Source: Micrasema longulum
Lineage: Eukaryota > Arthropoda > Insecta > Trichoptera > Brachycentridae
Direction: 5' to 3'
Length of the DNA: 64,000 nucleotides
Assembly: GCA_022494885.1 (NCBI GenBank)
Contig: JAGVSM010001233.1
Coordinates: forward strand, 205,102-269,101
Under the pieces are notes generated by a model. The model was given only the letters and a program-made list of their open reading frames with translations, searched no databases and was not told where the DNA came from. Numbering within the stretch: position 1 is the first letter of the stretch; every line of letters begins with the position of its first letter. Position numbers and translations under genes: made by a program. Of this stretch, positions 1 to 10,407 are shown in pieces.

Positions 1-1
1 C

Positions 2-718
2 GAATTCGGACATTTCAGTGATACTGTCGCTTATTTCAGCTTCGATAAGAATACTTGGTGCAATCATTCGAGGCTGCGGGAAAGTTTAGCGCTGTGTGCT
101 GCATGTTCGTGGAATAGTCAACTGTTTGTATCGGGCGGGGTAAACATTGAAGGGATCGTGTTTTCCGAGTGCTACTCGTGTAGCGCAAGCAACCGAGAAT
201 GGATTTCTACCGCAGCCATGGGTACGCGCAGGAAAGGCCACAAGATGTGCGCTGTGGGTGGGCTGATCTACGCAATCGGAGGTAGCGACGGTTTAAAAAC
301 GTTAGCGACAGTCGAAAAATTCATTCCCTTTGAAGATTGTTGGATAAATGTTTCTTCTTTGACGCACGGTCGCGAACGGTTCGGAGTTACCGTCGTCGAT
401 CGGTTCATATTCGTCTTCGGAGGGGTAGACAGCTCTGGCAAATCTCTTAAAATCGTCGAGCGGTACGACACACTGGCTGATAGCTGGCAGGACGTGGCGG
501 AAATTCATTCTGGCTATGATATGGGTGTCGCGTCGTGGGGGACGGACATATACATCAGTGGCGGGCACTGCGGCGTCACTGCGGACAATGGGGTGTTGCG
601 TTTTGACTCTGTTTCGTGTGTTAGCGTAGTAGTTAGTCAGCTCACTTTTCCAAGACAAGCGCACGGAACTTGTGTCGTCCCAAATAATAGGTCTGGAGAC
701 TTGTGGGAATGTTACTAA
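2..718 (+). CDS. Kelch-repeat protein, C-terminal part (5' end outside window)
   Basis: The frame is open from base 2 to the TAA at 716-718, so about 238 codons are visible and the start lies upstream of the window. Four kelch blades can be seen by their di-glycine strands: FVSGGVN, YAIGGSDG, FVFGGVDSSG and YISGGHCG. Each is followed by a VEKF/VERYD-type strand and a tryptophan (W after EDC, W in DSWQD), as in kelch beta-propellers. Proteins with this arrangement are usually BTB-kelch adaptors of cullin-3 ubiquitin ligases or actin-binding kelch proteins, but no BTB or BACK domain lies inside the window, so the subfamily is unknown. Base composition is clearly less AT-rich than the surrounding DNA, as expected for a live exon. 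The last residues (NNRSGDLWECY) look non-kelch and form a short tail. A genuine gene is likely, but a retrocopy cannot be excluded because no intron is visible. Confidence 0.88.
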   Translation, partial: EFGHFSDTVAYFSFDKNTWCNHSRLRESLALCAACSWNSQLFVSGGVNIEGIVFSECYSCSASNREWISTAAMGTRRKGHKMCAVGGLIYAIGGSDGLKTLATVEKFIPFEDCWINVSSLTHGRERFGVTVVDRFIFVFGGVDSSGKSLKIVERYDTLADSWQDVAEIHSGYDMGVASWGTDIYISGGHCGVTADNGVLRFDSVSCVSVVVSQLTFPRQAHGTCVVPNNRSGDLWECY

Positions 719-1010
719 TCGAATCCTAATTCCATATTTGTATTATGTCTTAACTTTAAGTTTAAAAACCTATAAAAATGGAATAAAATGTTTTATGTAT
801 GTAAATGATATTTATGACAAATACAACTATAAAAAATACTTTATTAACTGCCTTAGAACAGGGAAGCTATCCCTAGCTAGGCAGTTTACTCACCGGCAAA
901 AACAAAAAATATGCATGTATACTTTTACTACTCAATTCATCTATTGTATAAATAATTAAATGTAAATTGCTGTAATAAATATGTAACAATTAAATAAAAA
1001 AAATATGTTA
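719..1010 (+). other. Probable kelch 3' UTR carrying a hairpin repeat
   Basis: AT-rich sequence follows the kelch stop codon. It holds several AATAAA polyadenylation-type hexamers (near 781, 975 and 993) and a copy of a dispersed hairpin repeat (846-886). The last part, to about 1000, is alignable by eye with 48,453-48,610, so the 3' UTR seems to have been supplied at least partly by a repeat. Confidence 0.5.
846..886. repeat. Dispersed hairpin repeat, copy 1
   Basis: AACTGCCT and AGGCAGTT face each other, with AGGGA and TCCCT nested inside, giving an imperfect 41-base stem-loop. The same hairpin occurs at 10,368-10,407, 48,453-48,491 and 54,811-54,846. Copies 1 and 3 share about 150 bases downstream of the hairpin. 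Confidence 0.75.
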
Positions 1011-1034
1011 TTTACGGCCTAAAAAGTAATACAG

Positions 1035-1195
1035 TTCTGGGTGTGAAATAAAACCAGATCCCTGGATGGCTTCGTAGAGCGGGGATCGAACCTTGGACCT
1101 CTGATCTATGAGTCGGTGACACTAGCCACAGGAAGTGTACCGATGCAGTGCCCTATGCACCACCGTGTGGAAAGGGTGATGATGATATATTTGTT
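1035..1195 (-). repeat. Chimeric SINE remnant (tRNA-like head joined to an inverted SINE tail)
   Basis: Read on the minus strand, about 1060-1140 has a B-box-like GGTTCGATCCC and an anticodon-arm-like stretch, i.e. a tRNA-derived SINE head. It joins directly to 1138-1192 in the opposite orientation, where the SINE tail (GATGCAGTGCCCTA, then GGGTGATGATGAT) matches the complete SINEs at 15,541, 46,480 and 60,343. Confidence 0.55.
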
Positions 1196-1499
1196 CACCT
1201 GCTACTCTTTAGTCACAATAATTACAAAATTACCCATGTTCCAACTCCACCTACATATCGTCATGATCGTAGAACAACGACGGATGTGCAAAAAATGCAA
1301 GATTTACTTTTTTTATATTCAATCTTGAAAAGGTTTTATATTCCAGGTTTGGAAAAAGAAAATATACATAAACTAATCCAAGTATCAAAGTATATCCTTT
1401 TGTAGATAAAGTACCAAATATATTATTAATTTGGTGATTATTTTGTAGAACTCCATATTGTTACAAACAGCAAGCCATTGACGAGCTAAGAGTAGATAT

Positions 1500-1680
1500 G
1501 ATAAATTAGCCAGGGGTAAAATTTAAAAGACAGAAGATAGACATGATAAGGTATGCAGACGATATAACTGATTTCTGACACTGAAAATGAGGTAATTATA
1601 TTGACAGCAAAATAAACAAAGAAAATACTAAATGTATGGTCGTAGGAAGAAAGGAATTAAGGATAAACATTGTACTAGCC
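1500..1680 (+). pseudogene. Non-LTR reverse transcriptase fragment (YADD box), left part
   Basis: The reading MIRYADDI (about 1540-1566) is the catalytic YXDD box of a non-LTR reverse transcriptase. It is followed by a stop and by NTKCMVVGR, the usual next conserved block. The reading is interrupted at 1681 by a hAT-type MITE and resumes at about 2295. Stops and frameshifts make it a dead copy. Confidence 0.7.
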
Positions 1681-2286
1681 CAGTGGTCGGTAAACTCATT
1701 AGTCATGAGAGCCAAAAATCAGCAGTTAAACTATTTAGATTTTCTTTGAGAGCCAAATTCCTTAATGTTTTAAACTGTTTCTTATGTAATGGCAAAGTAC
1801 CTTAATAATAAAGTACATCTATAAGCAGCAGAAAAAATGCGTATTCGCTCTCCATTTAAACTAGAAATTCTTTAAATTGGCGATGATAAAAAGCTTTAGC
1901 TAAAATTGTGATGACAGTATTGATCACAAAAACATTTTTTCTGAAAATGTCTGCGAACAAAGCGGTTCTTTTTGAGTGATGCAATAGTAAAGAATTATCT
2001 CGTGATTAGTTTTTGACTTCAAAATATTTTTTTTTTAATTTTGCCCCATCTGCATCATTGAAACAATTTTATAGAGTTTAATATGATGTTTTTCCAAGCA
2101 TTTAATAACAGCATTTGCAATATTTTCGCCACGTGTTGGAACTTTCAGTGGCAATAATCCTTAAAGTTCTTCTTTAGCACCAGTAGACGAAATAAATCGA
2201 ATAAAGCTGAAACTTGCGCTGTGTGAGCCGCGGTAAAGTGACTCAAGAGCCGCATGTAGATCGCAATCAGGGTTTGCCAACCTCTT
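1681..2286. mobile_element. hAT-type non-autonomous element (MITE)
   Basis: It starts CAGTGGTCGGTAAAC and ends with the approximate inverse (GTTTGCCAACCTCTT), and it has subterminal GAGCC / GGCTC motifs typical of hAT ends. The flanks are TACTAGCC (1673-1680) and TACTAGGT (2287-2294), an 8-bp target duplication with two mismatches, as expected for hAT transposons. No transposase reading is visible in its 606 bases. It splits the reverse-transcriptase fragment. Confidence 0.72.
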
Positions 2287-2880
2287 TACTAGGTAATACA
2301 AAAAATATCAAACAAGTAAAGGAATCAGTTTATTTGGGCAGCAAAATTACTCAGGATGGTCAATCAAATCAGAAATAGTTAGACAGATAAAACAAGCAAG
2401 CATTCAATAAGAAATCTAAGATTTTTTTTATCTAATAATATAAGCTTAAAAACAAGATAAAACTTCATTAAAACTCTGGTCTGGAGCATACTATTGTATG
2501 AAGGCGAAACATGGACTATCGGGGGGGCAGCTGGAGGCGTTTGAGATGTGGTGCTACAGGCGCATGCTGGGGATTCATTGGTCGGAACATGTTGGGAACA
2601 TCTAGGTATTAAACAGGGCTGGGGAGTCTAGATGCTTGCTTGATAAAGTTGCACAACAGCGGGCTAAATAGATAGGCCATAAGATAAGACACCCAGGCCT
2701 GCTTCTTACGATTGCGGAAGGCATGTGCGAAGGCACAAATTACAGAGGACGACCCCGTTTAAGCTACATGGACCAGATTATCTCCGACATGCGTTGTAGC
2801 CGGTACGCCGAGTTGAAGAGGCAAACGGAGGATAGAGACGGGTGGAGACTGACTGTGCATAAAGCGAACCGATAGCAAAG
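2287..2880 (+). pseudogene. Non-LTR reverse transcriptase fragment, C-terminal part
   Basis: Broken readings include SVYLGSKITQDGQ, EAFEMWCYRRMLGIHW and GTNYRGRPRLSYMDQI. These are the order and spacing of the C-terminal third of a widespread insect non-LTR RT polyprotein (YLGS, WCYRRML and RGRPR blocks). At least three stops and frame changes are present. It is the continuation of 1500-1680 across the hAT MITE. Confidence 0.72.
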
Positions 2881-3081
2881 ATTGTGAACTGCGAAGAATG
2901 AGTTCTTAAGATGTTACGAAAAGCATAAATATGATTAAGTAAGTTTTCAATGTGTTTCTAATTCGCTGTATTATTTGAAAATCATTAAAAAAGTGATCTT
3001 CGAATAAATTTTGAGATTTCCGCATATCCAGATAACGTCGGGCACTTATTGATCAGGATATTTTTTTGTAGTTTTACTGTA

Positions 3082-3300
3082 TTATATTTTTTTTATTCTA
3101 TCGTCTGCCAGCTCCTGTGCGTCCTCCCAAATCGAATTCACGCCCCATGGTTCTGACATAAACTGCTGACGAACAGTCAGCAGTGGACATCGAGAACCTG
3201 ATGCCTCGTAAATTAGGCAAGCGTAGTTAAGGCTCTCAAGAGGCATCCGCAGTATATGGCCCAGCCAACCATATCGCCTCCGCTTGATGACAGTTGTCAC
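3082..3300 (-). pseudogene. LINE-G C-terminal RT fragment
   Basis: The minus reading includes RRRYGWLGHILRMP, then SLNYACLIYEASG and ADDR, the far C-terminus of a non-LTR polyprotein. Related copies lie at 10,862-11,375 (minus) and 40,560-40,885 (plus), and the GWLGHVLRMP motif is common to all three. It is 5' truncated and not functional. Confidence 0.65.
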
Positions 3301-3371
3301 CAGAGTTTGCTTTTTATTTTATTATTTTGGTAAATCGTGCTTTTCACATCTAAATTTAATTAACTTTTCAA

Positions 3372-3783
3372 AAACAAATTACAACAGGGATGGAGAATAA
3401 CTTAAAGAAGAGAATATGGAAGTCTAGGCATTTACAGAGCTTATGACGTGTCGTTGGCTGGTTTAAGTGGCCACTTTACACACTGTGTAACATTCACCAT
3501 TTTGCCTATATTTGAACATCCATATTTCTCCAATTCTTCCATTTGTTAATTTGAGCTGAAATCTTTATTGTTGTGAAGAGATTCAGTCAAAATGGTGAAT
3601 ATTATACAGTGTGTAAAGTGGCCACTTAAACCAGCTATGACAGGTCATAAGCTCTGTAAATGCCCAGACTTCCATATTCCCTTCTTTAAGGTATTCTCCA
3701 TCCGTGTTGTAATTTGTTAATCTTAATGACTCCCGAAGGCGTGAAATCCAGTATTTTGTCTACAAGCATTTGGACAAACTCAA
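3372..3783. repeat. TDR-393 copy in foldback form
   Basis: Arms of roughly 130 bp (3372-3513 and 3588-3720) are inverted copies of the same TDR-393 segment, including the perfect palindrome AAGTGGCCACTT. They are separated by about 75 bases. The right arm continues into the next part of the unit (GCATTTGGACAAACTCAAA). The foldback form recurs at 18,995-19,235. Confidence 0.75.
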
Positions 3784-3784
3784 A

Positions 3785-4395
3785 GGAGGAGGTACGTGGA
3801 GGTAGAGGAGGGACGTGGAAGGTGAAATTTAGTTTTAAGTTCGTCTTTTTCCTCGGATATTTCTTTCTTACTGTATGTAAATGTTTAATATTAATTTTTA
3901 TTATGATTTGTTTTAATTTATTTGTATTACATACTTAACTTGCTATCTTATTTCAGTTTTATGTACAATAATTTGTTGATACCATTTTTTTATACTTATA
4001 AGAATATGAAAATGTATTTATTTTTTTGTTTGAATTCTTAACAAGTTATTTACAATTTGCTTTTTAATTCAATTACTTTTATTATATCCATTTAATTTAT
4101 TTTTTTCTTTTTTACCATGTAAAGTTTCACTTTTTATTTTGCATGGCAGTATGCTTCTTATTGTTTCTAAATGTATACAAAAAAGCATTGTTTATCTTTT
4201 AAATTTTTACGCACTATGTTTGTATATTTTTGTAAATGCCCCTTGGGCGTATTGTAAAATTAAATAAATAAATAAATATTATTACTTGATACTATATTAT
4301 TATTATTACCATACCTTTGTGAAAATATTATTCTGTCCCAAAATGAGTTTGTTGTAACTCCTGGGAGTACAAAAAAATAATATTGTATGATTTAA
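3785..4395 (+). repeat. Dispersed repeat (shared with 14,740-15,075), split by an insertion
   Basis: 3785-4002 and 4290-4395 match 14,740-15,075 by eye. Shared blocks are GGTGAAATTTAGTTTTAAGT, TTGCTATCTTATTTCAGTTT and CCCAAAATGAGTTTGTTGTA. Between them lies a foreign stretch ending in a (TAAA)n-like tail. Function unknown; probably a retroposed 3' end. Confidence 0.6.
4003..4289 (+). mobile_element. 5'-truncated LINE tail inserted in a repeat
   Basis: AT-rich stretch absent from the sister repeat at 14,920. It ends GCCCCTTGGGCGTATTGTAAAATTAAATAAATAAATA in two blocks (motif plus A-rich tail). TTGATAC occurs on both sides (3996-4002, and near 4287-4293) and may be the target duplication. No coding remnant is visible. 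Confidence 0.45.
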
Positions 4396-5500
4396 TAAAA
4401 ATTATTTACTTGTTTATATACCAATCCATAAGAGTCTATATAATAACCTGTCGATTGGTTTAAATAAATAAATATAAAAATAATTTTTAAAAACAAACTT
4501 TCCATATGACACCTGTTGATTTTTTCATATACTAAAGTGCTTCCTTTAATGCCGCTAGATGGCAGTAATATGCATTTATAAGCCTCGACGTTAAAAATGT
4601 CTAATTCAAGTTTCAAACGAGATTTCCAAGCGCCAGCGCACCTGCGGAAAGCAAACAGGTTGTCGTAGTATTGGGTAAATGGGCGTACCTTGTTCAATGA
4701 ATATGTTTGTATGTAATTATTTATACGCTCGAGCGGATCATCGCACAAAAATAAACCGATGCCTGGCGCACGAATGACAAGACAAAATAGCGCGGGACGA
4801 TGATGCGGTGCCCGCGTTATAAGTTATAACTTACAACAACACTTTGTTTTGTCAGTTGCAATCCGTCGTTAAAATATGCGCTGTTATGAAAATAAAGACG
4901 TTCAACGATATCGCCATTCCTGCTGCACGATCTTTTCGGAATTCAAGGTCGAACGCGAGGCACGAATTATAACAAAAACTAAAACTGCGTAGGTACATTT
5001 TCATTGATGGTTGCTTTTTGGTACATCAAAATACTCGAGACACCCATTTCCAAAGCTCATCTTGTCCGTCTTGCTTTGTTTTGAGATATTTCACTAAAAA
5101 TGCGTATCGACCTAGATATTAATATATATTTATATTATTTAATTTGATTAAATATAACTATAATAGAAAACACAATATTTATAAACTATGATAAATAGTT
5201 TTTTAATTAATCAAAGATAATACATAAAACACTGTTCTAATGCCATAACTCAGAGAGAAAATGCGGAAATACGTTTATATGAAGAAAAGTCGCACCGCGT
5301 TTCCTCTAAAGATTAAACATTTTTAGATATACTTAAGTAAATTTATTAAAAATATTTAGTGAAAACTGTTCGGATAAACGTAAAACTTATTTTGTAACTT
5401 TTCATTGGTAAGTAGGTACCCAGGTACTTGTTTATGGTTGAATTCCAAAACATAATCTCATCTAGCTTTCATATATCAACTTTAAAATACCTAAATTTTG
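4396..5500. other. Gene-free stretch with a less AT-rich core
   Basis: A 118-codon minus-strand open frame (4392-4748) has no recognisable domain and most likely occurs by chance. The part from about 4540 to 4990 is richer in GC and not obviously repetitive. It contains a CTCF-like motif (4552-4565) and could be single-copy host DNA. 5000-5500 is AT-rich and featureless. Confidence 0.3.
4552..4565 (+). promoter_or_regulatory. CTCF-like motif
   Basis: CCGCTAGATGGCAG fits the conserved CTCF core CCASYAGRKGGC at 11 of 12 positions. CTCF is conserved in insects. A single motif match is weak evidence of binding. Confidence 0.25.
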
Positions 5501-5870
5501 TAAATGGGGTCTAGAATTCCAATCGTCTATGCGCTTAGTAGCTGCAAGACGTGTTTTGTAATCTTACTCCTTTTTATTATTCACATTTTTTTTTTTAAAT
5601 ATCATTAATACACTAAATACATTTGTCAAATTTTAAAATGTGTAAATGGGGGCTAAATTTCTAACTGTCTATGCGCTCTGTAACTGCAAGAAGTCCTGTA
5701 ATCTAGCTTCTATCTGTTATAATTTTTTATTGATCTTTATTGAAAACGAGGAACTAGAATCCCAACCGTCCATGCGCTCTGTAGCTGCAAGACGTACTGG
5801 GATATTTATTAATTGTTCAGCGCCCTTGAGGTGATTTTCACAAAAATGGCGCTATATAAATTATCCAACT
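5500..5870 (+). repeat. Tandem 'GCTGCAAG' repeat, three units, with L2-like 3' terminus
   Basis: Three units of about 125 bases each contain a version of CATGCGCTCTGTAGCTGCAA (near 5528, 5670 and 5770). The last unit ends with the L2-like terminal hairpin motif (GCGCCCTTGAGGT ... AAAATGGCGC ... TTATCCA, 5820-5866). A longer array of the same repeat lies at 39,170-39,967, and single units are at 23,983-24,110 and 35,570-35,703. Confidence 0.75.
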
Positions 5871-7419
5871 ATATATATACACGGACAAGGTGATTTATGT
5901 TACTGCTTTATGGACACGATGACATTTGTAATTTTTTTATGGCACTTTGGAAATATTTTATAAGGACAAGACAATTTATAGTAATATATTTTAAACAGTT
6001 TGGAGGGGAGAAAATATAACTGTGTTTTTTATTATTTATTATAATAAAAAAAAAATACAAAAGAAACAAAACCTTTGGAAGACGGACAAGATGCATTTTG
6101 GAATAGGACATTTTTTTTTTGTTTTTCAGCCGTTGTAATACTGTAAAATACTGGTTTTTGAATTTTTTAAATTTCAAAGACAATATGGCATACTCAGTTC
6201 TTTTTCTATAAAAAACTGGACAATATTTTTTTAGATTGCACTCGCACCAGTATATATCGCTGTTTAAATTTAAAAGTCCACAAATCAAAAACTCTGAAAT
6301 TTCAAAAGTTTTATTGTAAAAATGAGCTTTAAATCGGTCATATTTTTCTATAAGAAAAAGACTCCCGTGGATTTTGCATTATAAATGACCCAAATCGCAC
6401 AACAGCCTTTTTACCATTTTGCGTTTTAGTGGCTAACTTCAGAGCGAAACCGCCATCTGTTTAATGTTTACGGATGATAGTTAGCACAACATTTTATAAT
6501 AAGATTGAGACAGCTTTAAAAAACGCATCTAATGCTACTAAAAACATTAATATAAAAAGGATTTACTCAGTAACCTGTTGTTAAGTAAATAACAGCATTT
6601 ATCGAAACTTATTACCGATTACCTTTCTTCCATCCTTATGGTACCAACCTAACATCGAGATAGAAAAAATTCAAAATTAGAAAATTCGGATTTAGAACAA
6701 AAACAAAACAACAATTTTCTTCTCATCTCAAAGTTAATTAATTATTATTAATTAAAAGGTATTTTATAGATTTAACTGTCTCCAAAATAGTACAGTCGCA
6801 TGTTGACGAATCAGGATTTACATCATTGATGTACGACATCATAAATGTACGAATTTTTTTTTAAAAATAAAACTGCACTACTTTAAACGACGTCACTGGT
6901 TCATATGAACCAACCAATGATATGAGAGTTGTGAAGGGTATCCGGTTTGCTTACCGTAAACGAACCAATCGTAAGAACTGACAGAGAAGAACCTTTGAAG
7001 TAACACGCGGAGTTATTTCAGAAATACAAAACTTTAAAAATAATAGCGCTGATAATACGATATATAAAAATAAAAATATATTTTTTTGGCTTGGTTTAAT
7101 AGTATATTTAAAAATATTTTTTTTTTAAAGACACTGAATTCCCTCATTGCAAATGCTATGGGTGTGATGGTATAAATTAAAATCGATATTTATGTACGAA
7201 AATGTGTATATTTGTATGGACATTTAAGGCTGTAGTCTGGTAAAACGCGGGCAAAATTAGGAAATCATAAGATTTTGCTTTTTCAAAACGAATGTTTTTT
7301 TTTAATCGCGCAATAATAAAAAAACAAAAATTAGATAAATATTTTTTTAAATGGTATTTCTATTAAAAAAATACACTTAAAATTTTTATTTAACTAAAAT
7401 ATAATTTTTATATATAAAC
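5871..7419. other. AT-rich gene-free stretch
   Basis: No coding frame with recognisable content and no terminal repeats were identified. Open frames here are lysine/phenylalanine-rich and fit chance in AT-rich DNA. Confidence 0.35.
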
Positions 7420-7915
7420 TTATAATTAGAAATCAAACACTGATTTGAGTCTACTGAACACTTTATTTTATTTTTACAAATATAAACATATAATTATCTA
7501 AATTAACAACAATTATCTAAATTTACAAAACTATAAGACTTCATTAATTATCTCACAATACATACTTGTATGTCAATAAATACTTACTTTGTTATATTTT
7601 CCCCGAAATTCAAATATAAATACCCCACTACCTATTAAACACTTAGCCTCACCCTTAACCATTGGTTTTTCCCTCAATTATGATTAATGTACATGCTATA
7701 GTTCATAAGATTATTTTTATTTTCTACTTAAGTACCTTAAATTATAGAACTATATAAGGACATTCAATCCAAATAATCTTCACATTCGTTTGAAAATGCC
7801 CTAATAAGGCGAAACAATTCGCAAGTTTTATTATTTTCATATGTAAAGTGTAAAAATAAAAAGCGGTCAGTAGACTCCATGTTTGTTTGATTTCTAATTA
7901 TAAGTTTAAATATGG
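7420..7915 (+). mobile_element. Penelope-like element 3' region bounded by inverted ends
   Basis: 7490-7830 aligns with the region downstream of the GIY-YIG coding fragment at 21,305-21,620. The two outer ends are inverted relatives: TATAATTAGAAATCAAACAC near 7420 and GTTTGATTTCTAATTATAAG near 7890. It contains GCCCTAATAAGGCGAAAC (about 7798), a motif also found twice in the 21-22 kb copy. Inverted or partial terminal copies are usual for Penelope-like elements. Confidence 0.55.
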
Positions 7916-8940
7916 AGTTCTACAAAATAAACACCAAATCAATCAATAAAATATAATTACTTTTGAACCGGCAGATTACGCCATGTCAAATTTAGACTTA
8001 ACTTAGGTATCTGGGATCTCAATAAAGACTGAGTATTGGACAAAAATTGGTAAAAATAATTTTCAGATAATGAATATACCATGGAAGTGGCCGCAACAAA
8101 ATCCTTATTTATTGTTTTTGAAAAGATTTACAACCATTTTAAATCACATACATTTTTGTGACATTTTCATTTATTTCTACGTAAAATTATGCCTTTGGTA
8201 ATACTTTAAAAGAAAAAATTATCGAAATATTTTACTTGAAACATTTTTTTATAGAATTGTATTATTTTTGTTTTGAAAGGAGGATAATTCTGGTTGTAAA
8301 AATTAAATTTATAACAACATCTTATTAACGTTTTTATGACCTTCATACCCGCCCTTACCGGTACCGATAAGCAGCCTTAAAACACCTTCGTCGGTAACTT
8401 GTAATTGAACATATTTAGAGAAAAAAAATGGACGCATAATATATTTTTCATACGGAAAACTTAATTTTACTTTGTAGATAAAAAAATGATGTACGATACG
8501 GGCCTATAGGTCCATGGAAGCGTGTCTATTATTGATTAAGTTTTACCCTTTTGAACAGCCAAACACTCATTATTTGTTCCGTTTTCGAATGTTATCCACG
8601 TATTTTGAAGTGCGCAATATTATTTGACGACCGGCGTAGGTAGTGCTGGTGGCTGGTGACTGGTGACTAGTGACACCCAGCGGAAGATTCTTATCTCGGT
8701 AGTGACTAGGAACATGTTGAAACTGGCGATGTCACATTATAGGCTAGGCGTCGGAATGTCTCGCCCGGTCGTCAGCGCCAGTTGCGGACTCGGCTCTTCG
8801 GCGCTGTCCTATTATATATACAGATATTGTATTGTTGTATGATTTGAAAGGGGCCGACTGTGGGGAGTAGCCGTTTTGATTTAAAAATAACAACAACGTT
8901 TTGAGTATGTAAATAGTAAATATGTCAATGCTTTCTTTTC
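7916..8940. other. Gene-free stretch; partial copy of the GGCCCC element interior
   Basis: About 8365-8475 matches, in reverse orientation, the interior of the inverted-repeat element at 11,060-11,297 (CGTCGGTAAC, ACGGAAAACTTAATTTTAC). 8600-8830 is less AT-rich with short tandem GGTGACT-type repeats. It looks single-copy in this window but has no recognised gene. Confidence 0.35.
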
Positions 8941-8941
8941 C

Positions 8942-8975
8942 AGTAGCTCAATCACAAATAACTATCGACGTGCTT
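8942..8975 (+). repeat. Element H terminal motif
   Basis: GTAGCTCAATCACAAATAACTATCGACGTG (in blocks GTAGCTCAATCACAAATAAC and TATCGACGTG) occurs here, at about 18,930-18,965, and inverted at 10,780-10,812. It also forms the pre-insertion site of the LINE-B copy at 58,080. Confidence 0.6.
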
Positions 8976-9002
8976 AAAAACATGCTATAGTCCATACATG
9001 CT

Positions 9003-9479
9003 ATAGTGGCTACGTTTTCCACAGAGGATCGAATACAAACTCTGTTGGCTTATGTATAAGTCACTGCACAACTCGGCTCCGGAATATCTAAGGGAACTAT
9101 GCATTCCAGATGAACTAGCTGACAGGCGTCTCACGCTTAGATTAGCTACGTCTACGGCGAGAGAAAAAGTTATTATACCTCTACGCAAACAGCGCACTAA
9201 ATTTGGTGAACGCGCATTTGCGGTCGCAGGCCCTATGGCATGGAATGCTCTCCCAGCAGAGGTGCGAGGCTGTGAAAGTGAAGTGATGTTTCGGAAAAAC
9301 TTAAAACCCACTTGTTCTCTAAATCATTTGAATAAATTCGTAGCACGTGACAACAAAATAAATTATTTTAATCAAATTACAAATTTAAAGCTTCAATTAA
9401 ATTAACTTAACAGTAGAATCACCATGTAAAGCGCCCTTGAGGTATTTTATTACGAAAATGGCGCCATATAAGTTATCCA
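9003..9479 (+). pseudogene. L2-like LINE tail (RT C-terminus plus 3' UTR)
   Basis: Reading of 9052-9405: MYKSLHNSAPEYLREL, then LRLATSTAREKVIIPLRKQRT, then AFAVAGPMAWNALPAEVR. This is the C-terminus of an L2/CR1-type polyprotein and nearly the same as 38,225-38,509. It is followed by the shared 3' terminus GCGCCCTTGAGGT...GGCGCC...TTATCCA (9431-9479). 5' truncated, as usual for LINE insertions. Confidence 0.82.
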
Positions 9480-9484
9480 TAATT

Positions 9485-10002
9485 AATTAATTTAAAATGT
9501 AAGATGATTAGAATGTCAGAAAAACTGACGACATAACTTTGTAGTAACGTCAAAGGAGTTATTTATATTGACACACGAAAAATCATTCGTATCTGACGTG
9601 TTAATTTATTTTTTTTAAACAATGCTTGACACATAAATCAACATTAATATATAAAATCAGCTTTAAAACTAAAATAAACCTAATTATTAACGACGTTCTT
9701 ACAAGGTTACATCATTTTGCAAAAACGTTAGAGATGGGACAAATTGATCGAATAAAAAAATAACTCATTTGATGTTGTTCATAAAAAAAATTATAAATGT
9801 CCTTTTTTTATGAATAATTGTTTTAAACACATTATAATAGGCTTGTTTTTGCGTTTTTATATCAATTTTCGAAAACAGAGTATCATGATTGCATGAAATA
9901 ACTTATAAAATCGATTTGATCAGTGATCAGTAATTTCCAATCACTAATGAAATTAGTTTGACAGCTGTCATTCTAATCGAGCTATATTTTAAGGACTATA
10001 AG
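9485..10002. mobile_element. Element M, near-complete MITE
   Basis: The terminal inverted repeat is visible as GATTAGAATGTCAG (9506) against CTGTCATTCTAATC (9965-9978) and extends outward into AT-rich flank. Length is about 500 bp with no coding frame. Other copies lie at 21,806-21,970 (half), 28,955-29,985 (split) and 61,600-63,305 (split). The interior has AAATCATTCGTATCTG-type sequence at one end and CGATTTTAT...GATCA at the other. Confidence 0.7.
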
Positions 10003-10184
10003 TTATCGCACTTAAAAGTCAACGCGTGTGTAATCTCTAAGTCAAAGCTCGTGTCGGTTTGTTTTTTGTTTTCCTCGTAAATAAATACAGTTTACTGGCA
10101 AAAGATCGGCGTTTACTATAAAAAATAATACATTATATTGCATTTGCAAAATAGTAAGGACTTGGTTATTATTGTGTTTCTGCT

Positions 10185-10345
10185 TCGTTTTTTTTTTTTA
10201 CTACATTTTTACTATGTCTTTACTACAATTTTACTATGTTTTATTACATTTTTACTTTGTTTTTACTACATTTTTTACCATTTATTTACTCCATTTTTTA
10301 CTTTGTTTTTCACTTTGTCCTGTATCTTTACAACTGTTTCCATAT
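10185..10345. repeat. T-rich minisatellite (TTTTACTACAT-type)
   Basis: Degenerate repeats of TTTACTACATTT / TTTACTATGTTT. The open frames across it are phenylalanine-rich artefacts. Confidence 0.6.
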
Positions 10346-10367
10346 ATTGATTGATGTTTTTTTTTTT

Positions 10368-10407
10368 ACTGTATTAGAACGGGGTAATTAACCCTAGTTA
10401 GGCAGTC
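10368..10407. repeat. Dispersed hairpin repeat, copy 2
   Basis: ACTGTATTAGAAC ... CCCTAGTTAGGCAGT is a diverged copy of the hairpin at 846-886, with one arm mutated. Confidence 0.55.

Noticed and set aside
4392..4748. 118-codon minus frame
   Set aside because: No domain recognised, ends in AT-rich low-complexity sequence; not supported as a gene.
5500..5870. CRISPR-like array of spaced repeats
   Set aside because: Units of about 125 bases with diverged repeats, eukaryotic context, and a LINE-type 3' end.
7790..7830. Active hammerhead ribozyme
   Set aside because: The GCGAAAC part fits, but the CTAATAA segment lacks both essential G residues of the CUGAUGA core.
10138..10354. Two overlapping phenylalanine-rich plus frames
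   Set aside because: Produced by a TTTTACTACAT minisatellite.
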